This document shows, piece by piece, positions 35,998 through 47,900 of a stretch of 64,000 bases of DNA (positions within the stretch are counted from its first letter, which is position 1; each line of letters begins with the position of its first letter). Below the pieces are notes generated by a model that was not told the origin of the DNA, did not search any database, and was given only the letters and a program-made list of their open reading frames with translations. Made by a program: the position numbers and the translations under genes. The stretch comes from Klebsormidium nitens. Lineage: Eukaryota; Streptophyta; Klebsormidiophyceae; Klebsormidiales; Klebsormidiaceae. The stretch lies in the NCBI GenBank assembly GCA_000708835.1, contig DF237172.1, positions 1-64,000 on the forward strand, read 5' to 3'.

Positions 35998-38900
35998 TCA
36001 GAAGAACAATCTAAAGACACTTTCGATCTTAGTGTTGCAGAACGGACATTCCCCTCTCTTTTCCTTGATCAAGGTGCCACAATCGTAGCACAAGCAGTGA
36101 CCGCACGGTATGATCGCCCCGCTCTTGGGGTTGTCGAAGCAGATACAACAACTGTCGCTCTCTTGACCGTCCTGCTTATCGGCTCCGCTACGAGCTTTCG
36201 TTTTCCTCCGTCCTACTGTTTTACCGGATGCGATCGGACTCTCTGTCCGAATCGCCGCCGAGTTGCTCCAAGAATCGGGCCCACTCTCGGTGGTTCCAGA
36301 CCAATCAGAGTTTGCCACGTGGCTTGATCCGGTAGAGTCTGGTGCAGGGGTCGGGCGGTCCCTCTCTGGTTTATATACATTGGAGGCCGCAGCGAATCCC
36401 GGAGGAGCTGCGGTTTTACTAGCACTTTCTACCGGTAGAAGCATCGCCAGTATCGACGGAAGCTCAGGGGAGAGCAAACCGGGCTCAGGCGACCGCTGTG
36501 CGCCTGAACCGATGACGTCCCACAAGCCCCCAGTCATTAGGCGGAGCATGTCTCCATTTACATCAGCGGACACCTCCGCTGACGTCGTAGCCTTCACTCT
36601 GACTGTTGCCGGCTCAGAGCTTTTGGCAGCCGGCTGACCGACTGAAGGAGTCCTGCGTTTTGAGGGGGTGATTGGAACGCCGGTCGGCTTGGGAGAGGCA
36701 GACTGCCCGGTAGGAATCGCAGACTGACCGGTAGGAACGGCAGACTGCCCGGTAGGAGCACCAAACTGCCCAGGAAGAACGGCAGACTGCCCGGTAGGAG
36801 CGGCCGGGGCAAGGGACCTCCCTTGAGCCAGGGGATTGTACGCCAGGGGCTTGCGGGGCGGTTCACTGGTAGCCAGAGGACCCCGAGGGTTACTGTCAGA
36901 TATCGGGTTAGGATTAGGGTTAGGGTTCGCTTGCAGTCGCCCAGACCCCTGGGACAGCGGGTTAGCTGTTGCTCGGGGGCTGGGAAGGATTCCGTCGCCC
37001 GAAGCATTCAAACCCGGAGTATTCACACCCGGCAGCATCACCACAGGAGGAGCAACCGACGGCTTTCCCTCTCGGTTGCTTTTCCTCTTGGCCGTTTCGC
37101 TGCGCGTCTTCTGAGTCTTGGGCGATCCAGCTTTCGCGCGTTGGGACCCGCGGGAGGGGGGGGTGAGGGGCGGAGTTGGAAGCAGGGGCCCAAAGTCGTC
37201 ATGGGTGACGTCAGCACCGGCCGTCGCTCCCCGGGACGCCGCCGGGGGCCCTACGACCGGTAGAATCGGCCGGTAGGGTTTTGGCGCAGCCTGCTGGGTG
37301 TGTTGGCGCCCACTTGCCGCGTTCGGAGACTCTGCAGAAAAGCAAGAGCGGGTGGACGGTTTGAGTTCAATCATGTTTCGCCAGAGAGAACATTTGGTCC
37401 TTACAACCGGTCCTCAAAGTTGCACTCTGACAAACATTCCAAGTGCAACGTTCGCAGTAGAGTAGTTTGAGGACGATTGGCAGATTACCTGATCTATTGT
37501 TTACGTAGTATAGGGGCCGGTAATGGCCCAGCCCTTTTAACATGCGGCTCGGTTTTCTCTTGCACAACACTCTTTGAATGCGAGTCAACTGTAGTAAGCA
37601 CACCACCGAACTGCCGCTCTTCATTCCGCCCTTCATTCTACCTGCTCCACAAACTTCTCACTCAGCGCACGGAACAAGCTAAGACAATCGCTGTTCCGTC
37701 ACCTGATTGTGAAACCGGGTACGGGGAAGAAAGGTAAATAACCGAGACCCAAGACCACAATCCTGATATGATAACGCCGTTCGCCCAAGCTCGGCTGCTT
37801 CAAATACTTCCTGGAAGGTGGTAGAGCTGCAAGTGTCCGCCAAAGAGATCTCGGGCTGCGTGACAACAACATCAGAAATCTGAAAGAACTTCCCAACGGT
37901 CTCAAGGATAAGACCGCCCCATCCTGTCGAACACGACCTGCATTCAGATCTTCGGCACAAAGTTGGCGAATCGGAACGCAGGGTCGACCGAGAAGATCTG
38001 GTTGTTGGGCTTTCCCAATTTGGCTTTGCAAAAACAAGTAACCTTGAGGTGAAAGCCAAAATGAAAAACACAAGAACCGAATCAAAGATGGGATTACCTA
38101 TCGCAGGCACTGAAGCAGCCGTCCGGCTCCGCGACGCCTGTCCGCCAAGCGTTCCGCCTCCGCTACTGGCCGTCGGCCTCTCACCGGCTGCCACATGGCT
38201 CTCCGGACCCGTCCGGACGTCCGACCGGCCTCCGGCGTCCGGCTGGCGGCAGCCGGGCGTTAGGGTTTTGGGCTCGCCCGGCGCAATTGCCGCGAACGCT
38301 CCGGTAGTTGGAGAACGAGGCGAGGTCGAGCCGGGGACATTGACGGAATTCGAAGAGAGTGTGGAGACGACACCCGAAGCGACATCCATCGAAGCAGGAG
38401 CAGCGTCCCCTCGAACCTGCAGAAGGTGCATTGGTTGAACTTTCGAGCTTCGCTTAGCCGGGTTAGCTGATCTGCTTGGACGGCTACGGGCTCTTGTATG
38501 GTGACCTGTCGCTTTGGAGAGCTCTCGACTCTGAGTTTTACAAAGTCGGAGTATTCCAATGTGTCTCCGAACGGCAAAACTTTCAATTCAAACACCGTCG
38601 AGTGGTGAGTAGGGCCCCCAAACTCATCTTTCATCTGTAAAGGAAAGCCACGCTTATCGCCATCCAGCGGGTAAGGTCAAGAAGGAGACCCAGAACTAGT
38701 TTCCGTTTAGTTCTCTAAGGAGGTGAGGCGCAGGTTGTTCTCCGCACCGAGTCGTCCCAATCCAACGTATTCCTTGCGGGAACAAGTGCCACGTGTCGTG
38801 TCCCTAAACCCATTACCATACCAGCGTTTGAGTCGTCAAATAATTATTATTTTTATGGCCTGACGAATTCGCTGGAATACTTCTGGGCGTAACGCTAGGG

Positions 38901-41900
38901 CTGCCGAAACCCGTGAACGTATTATAGTCAATTATCTGGCGTCGAACCTGACGAAATCAAACGCTGGTACGGTATGAAGCCCACCGCAAAAGCTTCACAA
39001 GAAGGAAAATACATATCCAGCTCTCAATTCGACCCACCTCATGCTGACCGCTGATGACGTCAACGGCCTCCGCTGCTCCTCCGCCGACGCTGATGCGCTC
39101 CGGTGGGGCCCGACTGCTGGCGCTTTCTGCGCCCGGCCCAAAGAGTCCCTTCCACCTCCGTCCATTCCGTTGGACCACTCCCCCTCCGGACTTGTCGACT
39201 CCCCCTCCGGATCGGCTGGACGATTCTGACTTCCAGTCAGTCATCTGGTCGCCCGAGTTAACACCCGGTTCATCACCGGGTTGACTACCGGGTTTATCAC
39301 CAGGTTCGGCATAACCGGCTTCTCTTGTTGGAGTTGAACCGGCGCCGTTGTCGGGGGAGGTTGACGTCTCCGGGATAAGCTGATGAGGCGAGCCGACGTC
39401 ATCTCCGCTCGCGTCGACTTTCCCAGCTGCTCCGCTGCTGGCCGGGGCAGGGAGCCCTTCCGCGTTGTCCGTAGACTGACCCTTCTTTTTCTTCTTCTTC
39501 CCTTTCTTGGTGCCCTTTGCGTCAGGTGCAGACTCGGCACTCAACTGCGAATTGAAACAGAAAGGTTTCGAACCGGTGGAAGAAAGAGTCGGAACAGGGT
39601 ATAAGCACGGGAATCGATGCTCAGTAACCTTCCGTGCACGAGAGGCACCCTGCGTTTGTGAAAGACTAGTCCAATTGCAACACAATACTTTTACATTGAT
39701 CTTACTCCACAAGCATTCGCGACTGCGTCCAACAAGTGCCTGATGCTGCAGGTTCTGAAGAAGCTGGACAAAGGGAGTACATCGCACTTTGGTCAAGCAG
39801 CGCTTGTTTGGAACCAAACAAAGGGGAAAAGGAGCGGGAAAAGGAGTGCAAAAGGATCAGAGGACAAAAGGATCACGCAATACTAGGGCACTCGGATAGC
39901 GTTTGTAAACATACCAGTTCTTTCACCCGCAGCATCGAACAAGGTTGTCGAAAGAGTACTCTGTTCCTCATTTCAAAGCCCCTTGTCTCTGCGGCTTGTC
40001 ACTCCTCGACGACCAGTATCAAAAGCAGTCTGCCCCGAGGACTTCTAGCAGAACTCCTTCCGGTGACGTCCCTGGTTGCCCGTGCTTACCAGTTCCGCTG
40101 CCGCTGCTTCCGCTGCCTCCTTGATCTGCCGCGGTATTCCGTCCGGCTCGTCCCGTGCGCCGTGAAGCATGATCCAAAGGTCTTTGGCCAGAGCAATCGC
40201 GGTCTCCTTATCCCCCAAGGCGGATCTCAGAGCCAGATGCAGCTCGGTAGGCCCCCAGTCCCTCTGCAAAATAGAGATATGAAAGTGGGCGTCGGAAACA
40301 TCAAGCACACTTGTGAGACTGAGTCCTGAGGGACGCTAGAGGGAGGCTCGGACAGGCCAACTCTGAGCCGTCCGGTAAATCAACTCGGTGGTAAAAGCAC
40401 CGTTCGATGTCCAGGTGCACTCGCAAGCGCAGACGCCCACTTCGAAGATTGGCTTGGGAGTGCCCAAAGATTACAGGGCTGCATACTACATATTCAACTT
40501 GTAGTATATTGAACTTCGCTGCTATCTAATCACAAAGCGTCCTGCTATAATATGCGGCTCCTAGGGCAAGTCTTGCAAGAGACCCGATGGATTTGACATG
40601 GCTAAGGCTGAAGTTACTGGTGTTGCGTTTCCCATGGTCGGCAGAGAATCCTGTTGATACTGATTGCTTCAAAGAGATCGACCGGTGGTACAAGTGAGGC
40701 CCCCGCGTTTTCCCTTCGGATTTCGGATGACCTTAGCAGGAGTGCATGGCACAAGTATGCGGATGACGCAGGCAGCAAATAGGAAGCTAGGCATAACGGA
40801 CGAAGCGTCCTGAGACCAACAGAGAATGAAACTCAAGAAAAATAATAGTAAGCCCATATAATAGTAAGGTAACCGCACTGTGACGGGTAGGGTTAGTATG
40901 GTGGTTAGGGTGGGTACGGGTGCGGAGCGGGTGTTTCTTTTAAGGTTAGGGTTTTAAGTGTTAGTCGGAGCTTACTATTATCTTGGCTTACTGTTATCTT
41001 TCTTGAGAGTTATCAACAGAGAGAAGCGCAGGCACGATATCAACCACGAGACCACTATGAAACACGTCACCAGGCATTAAAAAAGTGGACACTCGACACA
41101 AGCGATTCATCAAAACCGTGCAAGCAGGGCACTTGGATAACTGCATGTCAGCACCCGAAGCGAACCATGCCCGTTCCAAACCCAATCGAAGCTCCGACCA
41201 GCTTGTCGCCAAAAACCTCATCTTATCAGGCTTGCTCTTCCAAAATAGCAGGTCATGGGCTCACCACGTCTAATGGTTAAGTCAGCGCTGGTGTTCAGGT
41301 TGGTTCTAATTTTGTTCAAACGATATCTCTTTATTTATCACTTTATGTTCAATCTTGCTATATTTCGGGTTAGAGGTTATAACCCAGAAACTGGGCTTGG
41401 TTTCCCGTGCGGCAAAGCAATCGCTCACCTCATCCCAGAGAATCGCCTCAACGCGCCTGACGGCGCCGCTGCTGAGCCCGGCCTCGGGGAACCTCCTCCT
41501 CACCCAAGTCATGATGACGGGGACGTTCACGGATGACGTCAGCTGCCCCCACTTAGGCCCCACGAACGACGCTGCGACTTCGGGGTCTACCCCAGCAAGG
41601 ATGTCTTTTCCGAGCGCGCACGAGACCTGATCCACCACGTTCCCCACAAACTGTTTCACAAAGTCCCGCTGCTGCAGCGCGGCTACTGAGTCGGCCGGCT
41701 TGCTTTCCGCTCGGTCATCCGAGCTCGTCGTTCCGTCGTTCTGTCGTTCCGTCCCGTCGTTCTGAGCCGCCCGTTGCGCACCCTTGTCAGCGAGCAGAGT
41801 CCCCGCGTCCGCTGACGTCACTGGGGTGTGCGGGGCGCTTTTCACCCGGGCACCCGAGTCCTTTGCGCGACTCCCGACGGTCTGAGCTGGCCCTCGCGCA

Positions 41901-44900
41901 ACCTCTGCAGCAGCTGGCGTCTCCGCGTCCGCTGCTGCCGCTGCCTCCTTGATCAGCAGCGGAATTCCGTCCGGCTCGCCCCGTGCGCTGTCTACGACGA
42001 CCAAGAGGTCGGTGGCCAAGCCAGCCCCCTTCGCCCCAAAGGCGGATCGCAGGGCCAGATGTAGCTCGTCAGGCTCCCACTCTCTCTGCGAAGCGAAAGA
42101 ATATTCTTTGTGGATCGACGTGGTTTGACAATCAGTCGCTGCTCGGGCACCGTAACCTCGCACCCGAGAGGTTGCACGGCCAGTCTGCATTTCTTTAGGT
42201 GCGAGCTCTGCGAATTTCGACAATTCACTGTCATCCTCGCTATTGTTGCAACTATCAAACACAACATACTGGGTGCGACTTTGAGGGGCCTGAGCTGAAC
42301 CTAGGAATCCCCTGGTTGGCAAAAGCTTATGAGATCACTCATTGAGGATCAGTATCTAAAAAGCCAAAGACCACGGTTTGCAGTGATGCAGGTAGCAGGC
42401 GAGGAGCTAGGCATCACGCATGCAAATGCATCCAGGGCAGGCAGAAAGCTTAGTCACCGGATAGGGAAAGCCCACAGCATTCGAATCTCCAGAATCTCAT
42501 CACGAGTCAGTTCAATCTCGCAAGCAGCGCCACTCGTTCTTGCGAGCAGGACACTTGCATGCCACAGAGTTAAAGTAAGACCTCAACGTGGCCATTTCTG
42601 ACCAGTATACGAAGCTGCCCACGTTGGTACTCGTAACATAAATTTCAACCCATTGCCACGTGGCAGGCTCACCAGGTCCAAAAGGATCGCCTCCACACGC
42701 TTCGCAGAGCGGCTGCTGAGCCCGGCCTCGGCGACCTTCCGCTTCACCCACGTCATCACTACGGGGACGTTCAGGGATGACGTCAGCGAGCCCCAGGACT
42801 TAGCCCCGGGCTCATCTTGCAATCTCCCCGCAGCTTTCCGAGCGTTTACTTCCCCCAGCGACGCTTCGAGCGCGAGTTTTTGCTCCTCAAGAAGGTCAAA
42901 GATTTCCCCGACCCACGCGTGGTGCTCCTCCGGCGCAGCCGCCTCTGTTCGTCCCCTCTGCGCCAGAGCCATCTCTACGCACGTCGCCGCACTTTTGATC
43001 GCCGCCAAGCTGTCACGCAGGGACTTGCTCTCGGGCGGTTCCGCGAAGCAGCGATAGACCCGGTGCAGAACGTGGGGGAACTTTCGGCCCGAAAAGAAGA
43101 GCGCCTCGCAGTAGAGGCACTTCGCGAACTCCGCTTGCGTCAGCGTGACGGAAATCGCCAGGCGCTCCAGCGCGCTCCGCAGCTCTTCCGGCGAAGCATC
43201 GCGGCCGTCGATCGATCCCATCGCACGGTCTAGCCGCTCCTCCACCGCCCGGTACTGCAGCCGAAGCGCGTGCTCGCGCATTTTGAGCGCCGCCACAGCC
43301 ATGCACCGGATCGTCTCTCCCACGCCGTCGTTCTTGCGCTTTGCAAGCCATTGCCACAGGTCTTTCTGGAAGAAATGCTCGGACGGGCTCCGGAGAAGGT
43401 CAAGCGTGAACTCCCACCACGCCTGTTCGCTACACGCGGCGAGAAGGTACTCGTGCAAGTCCCACGCCCGGCTTACCCTCCGGAAGATCCCGGCCGGACA
43501 CCCGGGCAGGTCCGCAACCCCCGAGCCGGACAGATACTCCAGGTAACGGCTGGTTAACTCGGCCCCGCAGTCCGTCGTGTCTACAACGCAGGCGATGCGA
43601 CCCTCCACGTCATCCACCGTTTCTCTTACGAAGTTACGCCGCCGCAGCGCTTCTACCCTGTCGACTGCCCCGCTTTCCGCTGGGACTTCCGAGCTCGCCG
43701 TTCCGTTGTTCCGTCGTTCCGTTCCGTCGTTCTCGGCTGACTCGTGCACACCCTCGTCAGCGGGCAGCGTCTCCGCATCCGCTGCTTCCGTTGCTGACGT
43801 CACTGGAGTGTGCGGGGCGCTTTCCACCGGGGCAGCCGAGTCCATTGCCTTTCCCCCGTCGTTCTGAGCTGGCCCTTGCGCACCCTCGGCAGCGGGCAGC
43901 GTCTCCAGTTTCGCTGCATCCGTCGCTGACGTCACTGGGGTGTGTGGAGCGCTTTCTGCTGTTCCAGGGGGGGACTCTGCTAAGTCAAGAGCGCCCCCCG
44001 AGCTCCCCTTGACAGGGCCGCTTGCGGCGCCCCTCTCTGCTGCGCAAAGAGCGGCTTTTGCGGAGCCGGATGCGGCCGTTCCAGCTGCGTCGCTAGGCCC
44101 CGTCAATCCACCTCTTCTTCCTTGCTCGGCACCTCCAGCCTCAGACTGGGCCTCGACCTTCCCCCTGCAAACGGAGCAACGGTCGGATAAGAAGTTTCGC
44201 GGTCTTCATTAAAATTGTATGAAGCGGGCCGCCAGCTTAATCTCCCGGCGATGCGCTGGTTTTGCAAGCACCGCAGGCACCGACGAGCCGCCTGCATACA
44301 AATTCCTCGGAGGGCAGAGCTCAAAGGCTCACACACAAAGAGTCGTCTCATAGACTAGCAACAAGGACATCATCATTGGCCTGCCTGAGAGATAGCCCAA
44401 AAATGCCAAACATAGACAGACCAGCCAAGGGCAGAGCCTCGCCAAGCGTTCTCACCTGAGTAGGTCCACTGGAAGTGGATCCGTCCTCGCTTCTTGCGCC
44501 TCCGCTACCACGGCTACCGTCCCTTCTAAGCTAGCAGTGCCTACCGCCTTCCCCCCCCCCTTTGGCTCGCCGCACACTATCCCGTCCTTTGCATCTGCGG
44601 TCGGAAGACCCTTTTCGGAAGGCCGAAGCGCAGGACTTGCCCCCCGATCGTCCCCTTTAAGCCGGGCGTTCCCTTGCGAGATCGCCTCTTGCTCTGGATC
44701 GGACTCGCCAGTGGCCCCCGCACTCCGCTTGACCTCTTCGGAGGACAGACTTGCAGCAAGAAGTCTCGCTGATTTGTCCTTCGGCACGCCCTTCTTCTTC
44801 TTCCGCTTTTTGATGGTCTTCTCGGTTGGCTCCGACTCTGCTCGCAGCTGCAAATCAGAAGGAAAAGCCTTGTTTGGCGGTGTAAACACTGTTGCAGTGC

Positions 44901-47900
44901 CTGACACAATTTTTGTAGCTGGAAATCAACCTGACACAAGAATAACGTCAGCGACCAGATTGTGCGGGGTGGGGGGCGCAAGCCTGCAAGCGTCTGTATG
45001 GAAGAAAAAGACTTCAAAGATGACGGCTTCGACGCATCATGGACAAGTCGGTCTGTGTAGGCAAATGTAAGCTGCCTTCCAAGGTTACAAAATAAGGTAC
45101 ACGATGACTAGGTAAGGTAGCCTTTGACATAATCTGAATGCGACAAGGACAGAGTTGCTGATCCGAGAAGTTATTTCGGTCCCAACCCCAAGAGAACCCC
45201 ACCCAAACAAGGCGACATAGGATATTCTGGCTGCTAACCAGGCTGATTGCCAGAGTGAAGACTCAAAGTATTGGATAAGTGAACGGTACTTAATCTTGCT
45301 ACAAGGCTGGTTACTGCCAAATCTGGCCAGACAACATTTTAAGTTCGTTTTAACCAGCCCATGACCATCAATCGTTAACGGCCAACAATCCCTCCGCGAA
45401 AAGAAGTCAACGCTCACCAGTTCTGCTGCCGCCTGGTCTGCCGCTTCCTTGAGTTGGCGCGGGATACCATCGGCGCTCAGCAGCGCGCTTGCGAGCAGCG
45501 ACCCCAGTTCGTCGGCGACCGCCGCCCGTCTCTCCCCGAGAGCCACCTTCACTTGCAACTCCAGAAGTCGGGGGTCCACCCCCGTCACCTGCGGAAGTAC
45601 AGAGATTGGGCGTGAGTTTTTCCAAAACCCAGCAACAGAAAAGGATTTGAGAATGCACAGAACCTTGTGTGTAAACAATCGGATCCAGCTCTGGAGAACG
45701 GACTCCAAGGGCAGGGACAAGTGAGCTGTTACGGTGGAGGGAACAACCACCGCGTCGAATCAACGCTTTACATTGCAGCGTCTCCAACCCAGCTCTGCTC
45801 TGAAGTCGGCTGGGTGTTCACGTTTGCCTGACGAGGAGGGCTTATCTGCTTTGGAAGTGGCCCTGGTCCGCCAAAGCTTTGCGACTGAAAGAAGCGGCAA
45901 TGTCGAGTTGCTGAAAGCAGGCTCATGACAGAAGGTAGAGCTTCACGCGGTGTACTCGAAAAGTATGAGGAGAGATCGACGTCACATCACGAGCAACCTC
46001 GCTAATAAAGCCGACAGTCTGCACGCAACACCGCTTGAAAGCATGGTGGGGTTTGACACATCACTCGCCCAGTCTGCCGCAACTGTTCTCGAATGCCACC
46101 AAAAACAAATGCCACCAAATGTGCAGAACGACCCGTCGAAGCTTCTTCCAGAAGAGATCTTTGGATTCAGCGACGCACCTGGTCATTAGGACACTCCTTG
46201 CTTGTATGCACGCACCTTCGCTTGTGGTTGAGAGCATGCATTGTAAGCCTTTTCGCTCCAAGATTATCTTGTTCGTCTCTTGATAGGTGGATAAGGAGCT
46301 CCGTGAATCATATACAGAGACTCCAACTCATCGCAGTTGCCACGTGGCGATCCTCAAGCGCTGCCACGTGGCAACCGGCCGCTTACCGCTTTCAAGAGAG
46401 CGCGCTCGAGATACTTCTCCGAGTAATAGTTGTTGCCTCCAGTCTCGCCCAGCTTCCGCCTCGCCCACGTCATGATGACGGGAGCGTTGAAATAGTTGCC
46501 GACGGCCCATCTTGCCTCCCCTTCGGCTTCCCACCCCTTCAACCGTCTCTCCGTGCGGGAATCCAACCCGCTCTCGTCCTTCTCGTTCACAACGTTGGCA
46601 AATTTAAGCTCCTCGATCGCCGTTTGAAGCCCGGACTTCAGGCCTCCCAGAATGTTGTAGTGCGTTTGCAGCCACTCCCGATGCCCCGCCGACACCTTGG
46701 CCAAACGCGCCTCCTTCCCCGGCAAAACGTCGTCCAACCAATACGCGTTCATCACAACCATCTTCATCGTCGGCTCGTCCGTGAACTTGCCGTACACGAA
46801 GCGCAGGACGTCCGCATACTTCCGCCCGCAAAACTCGGTCGTCTCGCAGTAGATGCAGCTCGCAAACTCCTGGGTTGCAGTCGCAGCGGCCAGGGCCAGA
46901 CGCGCAAGCTCTTGCCGTTCTTCCCGCGTAGCCGACGCCCCCGCTCCCGCTAACAAACGCGCCTTTGCCGCCCCGTACTCCGTTGCAAGCGCGTGGGCTC
47001 TCACTCTCAGCGCCGCCAGCGCCATGCCCCGGATCGTCTCCCCGATGACGTCATTCTCCGGTTTCTCGAGCCACGCGCGCATGACCGCAAAGTGCTCCGG
47101 CGGGCTCCGGAGCAGGTCCCACGTGAACAGCCACCAGGCGCGCTCGCTGCAAAACGTGTCCAGGACCTCGCCGACCTGTTGTGACGTCATCCGCCGGAAC
47201 CGGACCGGACACCCGCGCAAATCCGCGACCCCCGTCCCTGTCCTATATTCCACCAGCAAGTTTTTCACCAGCTCCGTACCCTTTCCCCGGGAGATGCGCT
47301 GGATCATCTCTTTTCCCCCAAACGGCAGGATCCAGCTCGTCACATCCTCCAACATCTCCTTCACAAAATTCCGCTGCCGGAGCGACTCGATTCCCACGGT
47401 TCCGTCTGACCCGTCTGCAAGCGTGAGGTACTTCAGACCCAGTGTTTCGCCGTTGCTTCTGCTCCTCACAACCTCGGAAACGACCGCAACAGGAAGCGAT
47501 GGTGAATCTCCCTCCGCGCCGCTCCCTCCAGGCTCCCCTGCCGGCGCCGCCGTAGGTGGATCCGGAGATTCGGAACTTGCCGGCTCCCCCGGGGTGTTGG
47601 TCCTCTCCGTTTCCCCTTCGTCTTTTGTCTGCAGCAAATCGTTAGAGCTCACTTTATATAGAGGAAGTTTGGAAAATAGTCTAGCTGATTGGATGGATGA
47701 AATCGGACGCTGGCCGCCCGCGAAAGCAAGCGTTTTCTTTGTGTACTCGGGTCAACATATCCCTGAACTGTGATCGCAAAAGTCTGAAAATTGACATCGG
47801 TCAGAAGTCAAAAATCCTCGGATCCTCGGAATGAGTAGAGATGGACCCGGCGGCAAAGAGCCATTACTTTCGGAAAGAGGGACGTTCAGGGAACGAGCTC

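Noticed and set aside
36902-36935. True telomere or interstitial telomere at the GGGTTAGG repeats
   Set aside because: The run is short, lies inside a coding exon in frame, and has a counterpart in the paralogue; it is a coding microsatellite.
44537-45070. 177-codon plus-strand open frame
   Set aside because: Antisense to the lysine-rich exon 44847-44456 of the RING gene; it has no coding character of its own beyond the exon limits.
46853-47773. 306-codon plus-strand open frame
   Set aside because: It lies antisense to the large helical module exon 47628-46387 of the RING gene. It is a shadow caused by GC-rich codon use and has no paralogue in the + copy's antisense strand at the same length.
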